Of a stretch of DNA of 64,000 bases, positions 49,834 to 61,075 are shown piece by piece. This stretch comes from Brachycybe producta. Its lineage: Eukaryota; Arthropoda; Diplopoda; Playtdesmida; Andrognathidae. Below the pieces are notes generated by a model. That model searched no databases, had not been told where the DNA came from, and saw nothing but the letters and a program-made list of their open reading frames with translations. The DNA lies in the NCBI GenBank assembly GCA_036925085.1, contig JAUPFP010000046.1, positions 1,478,933-1,542,932 of the forward strand, written 5' to 3'. How positions within the stretch are numbered: position 1 is the stretch's first letter; each line of letters opens with the position of its first letter. Made by a program: the position numbers and the translations under genes.

Positions 49834-50299
49834 GCAACAAGATCAATAATTTGCTTTAAGGATGGGAGGAGGAAAATGGAGAGAAAATTGTTGCATAAAT
49901 CACTGACAAACGTTATTTCTAACAAATCTATCTTGAAGCAAATCCATTTGAAATCTTTTAGTAAATCTTACTTATATTTTGAGAAATCTCAAACAATAGA
50001 CAAAAACAGCATTGCAGTGGTGTGGGGATTCAGGGTTGTTTTTTCTCTTCTTTTTCTTTGTTTGAAACACAAAGAATTTGATTTGTTCTTATTTGTTTCC
50101 CAATTTCTTTCTTATATGAACTTTGATTCAAATCCATAATCCGCAAATAGAGCGAGAGAGAGAGAGAGAAAACCAAAACAACATTCAAGAAAATTGCAAT
50201 CATCAAAATTGATGTATAAATTATGAAGAAAAAAAAGAAAGGGGGGGGGGGGGGCGAAGGCCCTGATTCCCCCTTCTTACTGTGATCGCAGTTGGAAAC

Positions 50300-50530
50300 T
50301 AAAGAAAAAACAAGAAAATAGTGTCCGGAAATAAGTGTGCAAGAACTATGTTGGCACCACCTACCCTTTTTTCCCACCTCAAGAAAGCAAATCATCTAAT
50401 CGACATTGTTTTCAAGAAAACATAAAAATAGCGTCCGGAAATAACATATGGTGAAGTTTGTCTTTAAAGAAAATGTGTCCAGATACAACTATGCTAGCGC
50501 CACCTACCATTTTGTAAAAAGTCAAGGACC
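50300..50530. repeat. GTCCGGAAATAA repeat pair
   Basis: AATAGTGTCCGGAAATAAGT near 50319 and AATAGCGTCCGGAAATAACA near 50428, each followed by a CTATG(C/T)T(A/G)GC(A/G)CCACCTACC motif. Two tandem copies of a unit of roughly 110-150 bp related to family G. Confidence 0.6.
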
Positions 50531-50550
50531 TCAATCTTTTTACCTATTTA

Positions 50551-50745
50551 TGGAAGTATTTTACGACAACATCTTTCAAAATAAACTTTGTGTAACAATT
50601 TACAAAAAGACAAATTTTCATTAAAATTCTTTTTTTTTGTGAAAATTTTCTTTTATAAACTGCAAGAAAAAGTTTATTTTAAAAGATATCATCATGAAAA
50701 CATTTAAATTAGTTTACTTTACTCTTCTAGTTTCGAGTAAACTTT
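50551..50745. repeat. Diverged family A copy
   Basis: CATCTTTCAAAATAAACTTT, AAAAGTTTATTTTAAAAGAT and ACTCTTCTAGTTTCGAG; left arm lost. It ends about 95 bases from the exon at 50843. Confidence 0.65.
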
Positions 50746-50842
50746 GAAATTTCTTATAAAATTATACTTCTAAAAAGCTAAGGACCTCAATCGTTTCATC
50801 TTTATATAAATAAATGTCCAACGAATTAAATTTCTAGCTTAC

Positions 50843-51166
50843 CGTTTGCTTGAGTTGTAGCGGAAGTTGTGGAAGGATAAAGTCGCCCATCGAAACATCC
50901 CAAAAAGGGCGTATATCGTGGTACTAGAGGCCAAAGGGGCAATGGGCACGTTGCATCATTGGAGTTCTTTAAAAGAGGATGACACCAGAGGCTACTACAA
51001 TAAGAAAGTCCCAATTGACTGCCTGAAAGAAACGGTAGAGTTTGTGGCGGTTGCGTTGGCGGCGGCGGCGGTGGTGGTGGTGGTGGTGGAGGTGGAGGAG
51101 GTGGTGGTGGTGGTAATGAAGAAGGTCCATTCGAAGTTCTTCCGGACGTCCCATTTGAAGATGCAG
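50843..51166 (-). CDS. Gfi1: Gfi1/senseless homologue, internal exon with poly-proline tract
   Basis: An open frame between an acceptor (TTTAATAG, AG at 51167-51168) and a strong donor (G|GTAAGC, GT at 50841-50842). It is 324 bases, phase 1 at both ends, so it joins in frame to the exon at 30280-31500 (Gly codon G+GT) and to the exon at 53870-54037 (Ala codon G+CT). The product starts AASSNGTSGRTSNGPSS, then has an almost pure run of about 19 prolines, then TQPPQTLPFLSG and a stretch rich in Leu, Pro, Cys and Trp, ending TSATTQANG. No known domain was recognised. Assignment rests on strand, position, splice signals and matching phase rather than sequence similarity. The long Pro run is coded by mixed CCA/CCG/CCT codons, so it is not a single pure trinucleotide repeat. 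Confidence 0.78.
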
Positions 51167-52040
51167 CTATTAAATTGCAATGAAAAGAGGAAAAAATTTG
51201 ATGATGGATTATTAGTAATTGTACAAAATCGATAATAATGTTGTGATGATGATAAAAATAAAGCAAAGATATGATGAAACCCTCCCCTTAATTGGATTTG
51301 CTCGGATGATAATGAATAGAATTATAGATTTTGATAAGTGGCAGGTGATTTTTTTGTTGAAGAGGTGTTGTAGTGATGGCCCTTATCTTTTATCTAAGGG
51401 GCATGTGCCTTTTGTGAGCCAATGTGACCTCTTAGAATGAAGTAGGTTCGAATACTTAATGACAAAGTGGGATTTTTTTCAATTTAAATTACGTCACCTA
51501 TTCTTTTTTGAGTAACAACCTGACTTTTTTATGAACATATTTTAATTAGGGTCAGTGTGGGTGATTAGCCCACAGAGGGCCCTGGAAAACAGTGGAGCAG
51601 TTTCATTCCAATGCCATCAATTTTATTAAAATTACTTTTGAGCAAAGTAAGGACCAGAGCCGTAACTAGGGCGAGGCACCTGCCTTGGGTGCAAAGCTTT
51701 AGGGGGTCAAAAATAGGGGCGGAAAAGAGGCCAGTGTCTAAGAAGATACTGCTGGCTCTGCACGTCTGTCAAATGAGTAAAATTTGAAGGGCCAATCAGT
51801 GTTCCAAGAAGATTTTGCTGGTTCTCAGGTCTTTTCTAAAGTGGCAAAGCTTCAAGGGCCAGTTTTTAAAAATAAATATTTTATTGGTCCTCAATACTAT
51901 GGGGCACCGTTTTTTTTAAATAAAGTTGGTTTTTTTGTGAATCAAATCTTAACGCTAGGAGGCGTTCAACATCAAAATTTCTCATTGATTGATTTCCTCC
52001 CATTAAATATGGGTGGAGAATATTAGTGGTTCATTACAGA

Positions 52041-52183
52041 CCACAGACCACTTTTCGGCTACAAAATGAAGTCGAAAGTGGTTGGGGCTGTGGTTGCGAT
52101 GTATTTCCTATGAAAAGACTCAAAAGTGGTCGGTTTGGACGACAACCCGTTTTTATTTTGCAGTCGAAAAGTGGTTTGTGTGG
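52041..52183. repeat. Family C element
   Basis: CAGACCACTTTTCGGCTACA at the left and TTGCAGTCGAAAAGTGGTTT at the right, with AAGTGGTCGGTTTGGACGAC between. Confidence 0.7.
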
Positions 52184-52790
52184 CTCATGAACCACTTGTT
52201 GATCCATTTATGATTTTTTTGAGTCATTGATGTTGACTTATGTGTTTTTTTTAAAAAATACAAATAAAATGTTTGCTTTTTAATAAACATTTTTTTTTTG
52301 AGATTTATAGCTTCTAATTTTTAAATATTTGTTTTTACACCTTTGAAAAAAAAAGGTAAAAAGAGCTCTTTAAATATTGAAACATTCATAAAAATTGATA
52401 GCGGTTCCTTTTTTTGTGTGTATAAAAACACGAAAAAAATGTTCTCTTTTTCAAATTCCATAATATTCAACATTTTTTTAGCTATTTTTTTATTTCTACG
52501 TAATTGTCACAAATACATATAAATATATATTACTGCAATATTTGTTGTTACTTATACAAATAGGAGGAACAACACACCTTAAAATATCAAACTATTCAAC
52601 TTGTTCACATTCTGAAATTTTACCCTCAAAACCTTAAAAAAAGCGTTTTTTTTGCTTTTTGTGTCCAGGACTGACTAATTTGACCCTATTTTTGGCCCTA
52701 ATTGATCCTTATTTTTGTTTAGATTATGATACCGACAAAAAAACAATGAAAACATCCCTCTTTTTTTTGCAAAACAGCTTCTAAATGAAT

Positions 52791-53017
52791 AAAAATAACT
52801 AGAAGAGTAAATATGAATGTGTGTAGATAATTTTCATAATTGATATCTTTTAAAATAAACTTTTTATCTCAGATTGGAAGATGGATTGGAAGAAAAGAAA
52901 AATGAGATTCTTTTTCGAAATTGATGACATAAAAAGTTTAATTTTAAAGATCTTATTATGAAAATTATCTATACACGTTGGTTTTTTTTTACTCTTCTAG
53001 TTTCATGTGAATCTTGA
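52791..53017. repeat. Diverged family A copy
   Basis: AAATAACTAGAAGAGTAAAT, GATATCTTTTAAAATAAACT, and ACTCTTCTAGTTTCATGTG at the right. Confidence 0.65.
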
Positions 53018-53039
53018 AATTCTTTCATAAGTTGCTTCA

Positions 53040-53285
53040 CTTAAGGAAAAAGCGCCAAATTGAACAAATTTCTTAGTCAAATTTTGCAAGAAATTGAACA
53101 AGCGCCAAACTGAACAAGCGCGCCAATTTGAAAAAAACGCCCATCTGAATAAACTTCATACTGATTAAACAGCATTTTTAATAAGCAACAATTTAAACAA
53201 ACGCCGAAACGTTGGAGATTATTCAGTTTGGCGTTTTTTCTTTCTGTGTTTGGCGCTTACAAGTTCAGTTTGGCGCTTTTATCAA
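53040..53285. repeat. Family J inverted repeat
   Basis: AGCGCCAAATTGAACAAATT and AAGCGCCAAACTGAACAAGC at the left; ATTCAGTTTGGCGTTTTTTC and GTTCAGTTTGGCGCTTTTAT at the right. Confidence 0.7.
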
Positions 53286-53339
53286 GTTGCCTTAAAAGAC
53301 TTCCGTGATGAACCTTTTTCAGAAGCAACATTTATAAAG

Positions 53340-53820
53340 AAATATAAATTGTTTTAAATACTAGAAATGTCATCGAACAAGTCAGTTTTTTTTTACAAAA
53401 GTAATTTTACAAATTTGATGCCCTTTATTTAAAATATCGTCAAGTTTGAAAGAAGTTTCAATTAAAAGTTTATTTTGAACGATAACTCGAACATGATAAA
53501 AAAAGTATTAGCCTCTTCTTCTTTATTTACTCTCTTCTCGTTGATAAACATCAGAAACAACTTATTTTAATTATTTTACATACTAGAAGTGTCAAGGAGC
53601 GACAATCAAAGGGGTTTTCATGTTGATATTTCTAAAAATAAATTTACAAATTTGATGCTTCTTATTTAAAATATAGAAAATTATCACTTTTCACGTCAAG
53701 TTTGACAAAATAGTTATTTTTATTTGGTCTATTGATAGTTTAATTTGTAAGATATTCGAGTATATAATATGAGAAAAAATATTAGCCTCGTCTCCTTTTA
53801 TTTACTCTCTTCTATATTAG
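53340..53820. repeat. Two strongly diverged family A-like copies
   Basis: AAATACTAGAAATGTCATCG (53356) and CATACTAGAAGTGTCAAGGA (53579) start units that share TTACAAATTTGATGC and end in TTTACTCTCTTCT. The second ends about 50 bases from the exon at 53870. Confidence 0.55.
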
Positions 53821-53869
53821 ATGACAACAAGTGCTTTTTTTAAAAAAGACCTCAAAATTTGAGACTCAC

Positions 53870-54037
53870 CTGAATTGGTGTTATTATTATTATTGTTGAC
53901 CACTGCATCTCTCTTCGGAGTGACCACACGAAACGCACTGCCCACGTCAGTGGTCACGGGTCGTTGTTGTTGTGGCATTCCAGTAGCCATCATCGGTTTG
54001 TCACAATCACACCGATGATGATGGTAGCCCAGAAAAC
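53870..54037 (-). CDS. Gfi1: Gfi1/senseless homologue, most upstream coding exon seen (5'-incomplete gene)
   Basis: The exon ends at a consensus donor, G|GTGAGTC (GT at 53868-53869), phase 1, and joins in frame to the exon at 50843-51166. A probable acceptor CCTAG at 54038-54041 gives a phase 1 start; the protein then reads FLGYHHHRCDCDKPMMATG, MPQQQRPVTTDVGSAFRVV, TPKRDAVV, a run of Asn, and TNS. The upstream acceptor is less certain than the donor. An alternative is that this is the first coding exon, with translation from one of two adjacent ATGs at 53993 and 53990; the second has A at -3 and G at +4. It does not encode the SNAG repressor motif that starts vertebrate GFI1. No finger or other known domain is visible. 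Membership in the gene is inferred from strand, donor and phase. Confidence 0.68.
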
Positions 54038-54941
54038 CTAGGCCCAAATGTAAAGATGCCGCCAGTGTGTTTTAAAAAGTAGCCATCACAAAATTATTAG
54101 ATTATATATTTTAAAATATGTTATTGTTGTTTGGATAAAGTTAGTGACATCATCAGTGTCATCACAATTTGTTCTATAATTTTTGGTGTAATTTTTTTCT
54201 TCAGTTTCTTCTGATCTTTTTTCTTATCTTTTTTTATGACAAAGTTGTGACAAACAAAAGTTGTAATTGTTTACTCCTTTTTTTAGAATATTTACACAAG
54301 CAAATTGTAAAATATTTGACAATAGTGTCACAATTTTTTGTTATAAAAAGTGGCAACAATCGCAAAATTTAGATTTTGTTGTCACTTTCATTTGTGATTT
54401 GATGTGGTGGGTAAGAACTTCCAGAATTGTGTATCTTGTTGATGGTTGTTGTTGGAGGCGGCGGCGGAGACCGAGGTTGGCGGTGACCGTTGTTATGATG
54501 ATGACAATATTTGTGTGTCCAAAAAACTCACGACCCATGTGGCGTTTGTGACCCTCAAAAAAAATCCCAATCTTTTTTTGGTCTTGTTTTCTTCGCCCAA
54601 AAAAAAATAGAAGTCAAACTAACAGATTCTTAAAAGATGAGATTCTGAGAGCGATTTTCTCCGCCCTCTCAGACATATCCACTTTTTTTTTGGAAAGCTT
54701 TTTTAGGGGGGGTTGATGATGCGCCCTAGCCACACAACGCACGCGTTTACAAGACCACGTGTTTGAACTGAAATACGAATAGAATAGTGATAGTTGGCTG
54801 CTTTTTTTAAGGTGGTGGTGGTGGTGGCGCGGTGATGATGATGATGGTGGTGGTGGCGGCGGCGTTGTTTGGTGGTTGGTGGCGCGGTATTTGGTTGGTT
54901 TATGAACAGAAAGAGCAGCTGATTCTCATTGTAAATTCATT

Positions 54942-54950
<9 letters not shown>

Positions 54951-54977
<27 letters not shown>
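54951..54977. repeat. GA microsatellite
   Basis: About 13 GA units, downstream of a GGTGGTGGTGGC/GATGATGATG-rich stretch (54810-54890). Confidence 0.9.
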
Positions 54978-54981
<4 letters not shown>

Positions 54982-55706
54982 GGGATATGATGCTTTGATG
55001 ATAATACTCTCACTCACTCTCTGAAAGCCAGATGATAAGGATTTTGGAGAGTAGTAAGTAGTAGATAGTGAAAATTGAAAGATAATCTCTTTCACGCTCT
55101 TAATATATCTGACACTTGACTAACATGCTATGTATGCTGTGTGTCTGTGTTTGATATAATGTAAAAGCAACAGCAACTTCAGAGGAAAGCCAACAAGATC
55201 TACCACAATCTAAATATATGGATTCTAAGGGTGGTTGGTGGTTGTGTGATCATTGTAGGAGTTAGTTGCATATGACCTACACAAAATGATATTATTGAAT
55301 AAGAGGGAGAAAGATGAAGGGGAGAAAGATATATAAAATGAATTTGGGTGGCAGTAACTGGCAAAGTCAGTTACTTTTTTTTATGCAAAGGGAGAAAAAA
55401 TTAAACATGATGAACAGATGAAGATATCTGACTCACTGTATTGTAAGGGTGGGTTAGGGAGTAGGAGGGTCGCAATTGCCCTTAATATCTAAACTCACTC
55501 CCATTGAACTCTCTCTCTCTCACTTCCACCCTCTTTAAACATTACTGAGAGCTTGTAATGACAATTAACATAATGATCTTTTATGCTAAATGTTTGAAGG
55601 CTACTTTTTTTTTACTGAGAGATAGAGATATAGATGGAGAGAAAGAAAGAGAGGCATGTTATTTCGTGTCAAATTAGGCCAGAATTATATTCTAGACATG
55701 TGGAAG

Positions 55707-55993
55707 TGATCGGATTTTTATGCAGTATCATACAAATGTTTCTCAATTTGTGGCCCAAGTGCCCCATTATTAGATAAACTAACAATTATGCTTTTTATAG
55801 TCATAAAAGGGGGCTGGTTAGAGACTAGTTGTCTGGTCAACTAAGACTTTTAGCCTCCAACCAGTGATTTTGATTGAAAAAAACAAATCATAATTGTTGG
55901 TTGATGTAAATTGTGGGATTGTTACTTCACAGTTGGCTCTTGGGGGGCCACATATTGAGAAACATTAGCTTGATATTGCATAAAAATCCGATC
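55707..55993. repeat. Family D inverted repeat
   Basis: ATCGGATTTTTATGCAGTAT to TGCATAAAAATCCGAT, with GTTTCTCAATTTGTGGCCCA and the inner GGTTAGAGACTAG / TAGCCTCCAACCAG hairpin. Confidence 0.8.
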
Positions 55994-56463
55994 TCCCTAA
56001 TCATCATGATGGAAGGAATGAAACAGCAGCTGTTTTCCCGCGCTCTTTCATCTTTTGTTTTCTCCTTTGTACACACTGCCACCTAGTGTAATAATATGGA
56101 ATATTGTTTTTTTTTTTCTCGTGAAATTTGCGGCCATATTATAAGGGGGCCACATAATGAATGAAGAGAGATAGAAAATGGTTGAATTGTTTTAGCCGTT
56201 TTTAAAAAGAATTGTGAATTTGTTTGTTAATTGTGGCTACTTATGTGTATGTATTTACTGGTTAGTTATTGGTGGATTTTGTATTGGATGCTGTTATCTG
56301 AGATTTGATTGGTAACTATGTATGCGTGAGAGGCTATTTTGCATGTGAATGGGTCATGTGTTGTTATTTAGAAAATTATTCTATTTTTAGGAATTTTTTC
56401 TACTTGAATTTGGGGTGGGATCCCTCTGGTGGCGATGTCTGCCTCTAATTCGCACAATTTTTA

Positions 56464-56720
56464 AGGTGTGACGTACAGTACATAACACACTACCCACCGA
56501 TAAATGTGTGAAGTGTGACACACAGCCACAAACAACGTGTGATGTGTGACACACAGCCACAAGCAAATTGTGAAGTGTGACACAATTGCAATCACTTGTG
56601 AGGCGTGTCACACGCAGCCACAAACAATTTATGAAGTGTGACACGTATCACGTTAACACCTGATAATCGGTTAGGTGTGAAACACGACGCCACTGTGATA
56701 TAATTTGCGAGGCGTGATGA
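56464..56720. repeat. GTGTGACACACAGCCACAA minisatellite
   Basis: About six degenerate units of 28-33 bp of the form (A/G)TGTGACACACAGCCACAAA plus a short variable spacer. A further partial unit lies near 57240. Confidence 0.8.
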
Positions 56721-57426
56721 TGATAAGGGCTGGAAAAATTCGGAAAGAAAAAATAGCGAAATTCGCGACGAATTCGTGATTCAAATTAGGCCAGAATCGG
56801 AAAATAAAAATTCGAGAAAGAAATTGACAATTTTCGGTGAAAAAATATCGAAAATAAATAACATCGAGATTTTCAAACGTATTTTAATCAAAGATCTGCA
56901 TAATTAAATGAATAATACGTATTTTTTTTGAACGATACTTGATTAGCCTCACTTACAGGGTACTCTTGTTAATTTACAGTGAAAAATTGCATAAAATAAT
57001 TTCAAAATTTTAGAAATAAACTGAAAAATAGTAAAAATAAATGTATAAAATCGGGATGAAAACATTATTTTTTGGGAATTCTATGAGTCGGGATTTTTAA
57101 TTATGAGTGCAATCAACTTAATTATATATCAAAATATTGTAGGCCTAAATGCACTTTTAATTTCCGCCATTTTGATATTTTTTTTTCTGTTTCGAGAAAG
57201 TTTCTTGATTTCTCAGTCACAACCTCTGATATATAATTTGTGAGGTGTGACAGAGAGACACACACATTGCAGACACACTTCCGTTTTAGCTTTGATAATT
57301 TCAATCAAGGGTGGTGGTGGTGGTAATATGTGTAAATTAAACTTCTAGAAATGCCGCCGCCGCCGCCATTTTGAACCATCATAATCATAATCATAATCAT
57401 CACTCTTAGGGGTTTGATTCTTATTG

Positions 57427-57429
<3 letters not shown>

Positions 57430-57507
<78 letters not shown>
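57430..57507. repeat. CT microsatellite
   Basis: About 38 uninterrupted CT units, the longest STR in the window. Confidence 0.97.
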
Positions 57508-57508
<1 letters not shown>

Positions 57509-57599
57509 CATTTCCTACTCTTCTTTTAACTAAAATTGATGCATTTTATTTTTAGAAAAATGAAGCAGACATTTGATGGGGCATCTGTTATTATTGTTA

Positions 57600-57868
57600 G
57601 GGCTCGGATTTTTATGCAAATATCGAACAAATGTTTCTCAATCTGTGGCCCAAGAGTCAAGTTTCCGTTTAGAGATCCTGATTTTTATCTTTTCAAACAG
57701 AAACAAAGGTTAGAGGCTAGAACTTTTAGTTGACAACTGATACTAATCAGACATGTAGCCTCTAACCAGCCTTTTTGATTAGAAAATCCATAATTGCAGT
57801 TGCTTCTAATGATAATGGGCCACAGATCGAGAAACATTTGCTTAATAATTGCATAAAAATCCGAGCCA
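57600..57868. repeat. Family D inverted repeat
   Basis: GGCTCGGATTTTTATGCAAA to TTGCATAAAAATCCGAGCC; the inner hairpin GGTTAGAGGCTAGAACTTTT pairs with GTAGCCTCTAACCAGCC. Best-preserved inner part of the D copies. Confidence 0.85.
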
Positions 57869-58739
57869 TAATCATTATTATTATTATATAGGCCCCATAT
57901 AATAAAATAAAATTTGTTAAGTCTACTGGCGACTTCAGTAGGGGGAAATTGACCCTTAGGTTGTTGGTCTCTGTTGGCCACCAATTTTATAGTCGTGTAA
58001 TGATGAGTGGTCACTCACTGGTCAATCTTATTATAAAAAATACCAGAAAAAGTGGACAATACAAAGAGAAAAAAAAGGAACATTATAGTAAGTCTCATCT
58101 CAAAAATATGAGATAGTCTCTTGATTTATTTCATTTTAATCTATCCCCCCCCCCCAAAAAAAAAAGGTCCTCTCACCCACTTGTGTACAATTCAATGGAT
58201 TCTGAATTTAAACCATTATATTTTTGACATTTTCTTATATTCAATGTGTGTATTGGAGGGGGGGGGGGGGGGGTTAGAGGGTAGGGGAATAAGGGGACTC
58301 AGAATACACTAAATGAACTTCAGTGAATTTTATCTTTCTCCACTCCCCCCCCCCCCTCTTTTTTTATAATATTTGTGTATAGGGGGAGATAGATAGACAG
58401 ATATATAGAAAGTCAATGGATTTATTATTATTATTATTATTGTGAGTGTCGTGTGTCTGGATAGAGAGAGAGAGAGAGAGTGAGTGAGTGACTGTCATAT
58501 ATTTATGTTGAAAAGATCTGATGTTTGTCTACATCTAGTCATAAGAGTTGATTATTATTTCAGTTGCAATGACATCGAAAACACATGTTATTATAGGTTT
58601 TTTTTTCACTCTCTCTCTCTCTCTCTCTCAATATATATACAATATATTAGAAATGGAAACTTGTAAAAGGGTTTTTTTCATTCTCTCTCTCCCTCTCTCT
58701 CAATTGAGAGTACTTTTTCTGTCCAGCTATTAGGACAAT

Positions 58740-59560
58740 GAGAGAAACAGTGAACACACATACGGAAAGAAATATTCACATTAAGGGATAACACGCACAG
58801 AAAAAAATATTCAATACCCAGAAAAAACATTCAAGATGCAAGAAAATATATACGCAGAAAAAATATGCAATGGACACAGAAAAAGATATACAACACAGAA
58901 AAATATTGAACAAATGCAAAAAAAAAAATCATTGAACACAAAAAAAGATTTACCAAATACAAAAAAATATTCAATATCCGAAGAAAAATATTCAAAAGAC
59001 GCAGAAAAGAAATTCAACACAGAAAAATGTTTAACAAATGCAGAAACAAATTTAACAAATATAGAAAAAAGATTCAAAACACAAAAAAGATTAACAAAAT
59101 ACATAAAAATATTGAGCAAACACAGAATTATATTCAACAAAACAGAAAAATATTAAAAACATGCAGAAAACATTCACCACACAGAAAAAAGTATTGAGTA
59201 CACACGCTGGAAAATACTAAATACACGCAGAAAAAAGTTCAACATAAACAAATATTGAGCAAACTCAGAAAAACATTTAACAAAACAGAAAAATATTAAA
59301 AAAACGCAGAAAATAATTCAATACACGCAGAAAAATACTCAATACACGCAGAAAAAAAAAACCAACATAGGAAAACATTGAGCAAACTCAGAAAAATAAT
59401 AAACACGACGAACACACAGAATATGATTGAACACATAGAAAACCATTCAACATGCAGAAAAAAGATTGAACACACGCAGAAAAGAAAAAACATTCCCAAA
59501 ACCCCCTTAAATATACACACGACAAATACATAAAAAGATGGCTGGGGGTTGAACACACAA
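58740..59560. repeat. A-rich minisatellite (ACGCAGAAAAATATTCAA type)
   Basis: Dozens of degenerate units of about 18-30 bp such as ACACGCAGAAAAATACTCAA, AACACAGAAAAATATTGAAC and AAACTCAGAAAAACATTTAA. Strong purine/A bias on the + strand gives a Phe/Cys-rich false frame on the minus strand. Confidence 0.85.
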
Positions 59561-59660
59561 AGATTGAATAGACACACACACTTCCGAATTGTATAGGGGA
59601 AAGAGAGAGACCCTTTTATTTGTTTGCTTTTTATATTATTATTGTTCATATTCCTTGTAC

Positions 59661-59661
<1 letters not shown>

Positions 59662-59710
<49 letters not shown>
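59662..59710. repeat. GA microsatellite
   Basis: About 24 GA units. Confidence 0.95.
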
Positions 59711-59714
<4 letters not shown>

Positions 59715-59935
59715 TGTGACATTTTCGATCTTCCATTTCATATTCAATTACTTAATGTGTTGACAAGAGAGTTGAGAGAGTGTTTTTGGTGGCTTTTTGC
59801 ACAAAATTATGATTGCATTTTCACTCGTCATTTGGATACAAACAACAAAGATATTGTTATTAACAAATTGAAATTAGAAAATAGGTATTTTATTTTTGTG
59901 TCATTATTGACAAGACTTATGGGAGGTGGTTTTTA

Positions 59936-60113
59936 GGCCCTTGACACACAAGAACACTTTTTTTTTTGAGTGGTCGATTTTCGGCTTCAAAATGAAGTCG
60001 AGTTGTTGCAAATGGCTGGGCTTATGGATGCAATGATATTGTTATTGGAAAGAAGCTGAACCTTTGGCACACAAACAAGTGAAATTGACCACCAAAAGTG
60101 GTCTGTGTGTCAA
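59936..60113. repeat. Family C inverted repeat
   Basis: Starts GGCCCTTGACACACAAGAAC and ends ACCACCAAAAGTGGTCTGTG TGTCAAG, with TTCGGCTTCAAAATGAAGTC inside. Together with the 3.7 kb copy this suggests a terminal TAGGCCC. Confidence 0.75.
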
Positions 60114-60289
60114 GAACGATAAGTTAAGTTCTCGCGCATGCGTACAAAATGCTGCTGAAAAAAATTTGCTATGATCTCATTTCTGGTAACCCCTCGCATT
60201 GGTTGCTTTTTCAGCAGAAATTTGGTTGCAAACCGAAATTTTTTTACGTTTTTCGTTTTACGTTTTGATTTCTGTTGACAGTTAATGGC

Positions 60290-60588
60290 GGGTCCAGACT
60301 AGAAGAGAACAACAAACAGAACACTGTTCGCGAACAGTGTGGACGGTTTTTCCAACCATTTCTCTGTAACAAATTTTGTTCGTTGTTCGGTTCGGCTTCG
60401 ATCCATCAGTTGTCGGTTTTTGCTCCTCACATCAAAGGATGTTCGTCTTCGAGCCAAGAGAGTAGTTTGTCGAACATTTCTCCAAACATCCAGTGTGAGG
60501 TTTTGACGTTGCGAACATGCGAATAGAAAACGAACATGTTCTTTGTAAATGGTCGCGAACATGGTCTATTCTAGTCTGGATCCACCCT
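60290..60588. repeat. GGGTCCAGACTAGAA inverted-repeat element
   Basis: Left GGGTCCAGACTAGAAGAGAA, right TCTATTCTAGTCTGGATCCA; internal GAACACTGTTCGCGAACAGT and GTCGCGAACATG. About 299 bp; a short frame through it has no domain. Confidence 0.75.
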
Positions 60589-61075
60589 TACGCATGTGGG
60601 ACCTTAGATTAACTTCGAAAAACCAAAAGGTTTTTTTTCTTTCTTCCTCGTTAAACTCTTCGAAAATCTTGTCAGTGTGTGTCTGGTTCATTTTGTAAAA
60701 GAAGGTCCCTATTAGGAACGAGAGAAATTAGTTGTCGGAATTGGACTTAAATATAAGAAAAAGAATTATGTTTTTTCAGCTTGTTATTATTTTCGGTTCC
60801 AATTGGAAAGAAAGAAAGAACTAAATGTTCAAATGAGTGGAAATTGAATGAGTTGTGTGTTCTTATTAAGAAAAGGGCACGCAACTCTCAAATTGTCGAC
60901 TTAGTTCAACTCAATTTGTTCTGCACTAAAAGATTAGCCCCCTTAACCCTCCTCCTCCTCCTCCTCCTCCCCCTTTTACTTTGTACTGTGTCCATTTAGA
61001 TACTTTAGGGGTGGTGGTTCCTCTTCTTCCTTAATTTATACCCTTAACCTCCTCCCATCATCATCACCCTGGAAT

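Larger units (their letters stand above)
31501..50842 (-). other. Gfi1: Large intron (19.3 kb)
   Basis: Lies between two exons whose phases match. It is full of A-family copies, B, C, D, G and H elements, minisatellites (35.2-35.7 kb and a 15 bp array at 43.7 kb), a CT tract at 39960, an AT tract at 49793 and long poly-G runs. No supported coding sequence on either strand; a missing small exon cannot be excluded by eye. Confidence 0.75.
51167..53869 (-). other. Gfi1: Intron (2.7 kb)
   Basis: Bounded by the GTGAGTC donor and the TTTAATAG acceptor. Contains one C element, a J element and diverged A-family copies; the rest is AT-rich and unassigned. The part at 51540-52030 contains no recognised feature. 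Confidence 0.72.

Noticed and set aside
50867-51235. A 122 residue plus-strand frame rich in Val, Ala and Glu
   Set aside because: Antisense shadow of the poly-proline exon.
58811-59736. Phe/Cys-rich minus-strand frames of 100-146 residues
   Set aside because: Translations of the A-rich minisatellite; no signal peptide or domain logic, and low complexity.
60275-60562. Overlapping 83-87 residue frames on both strands
   Set aside because: They coincide with the GGGTCCAGACTAGAA inverted-repeat element.
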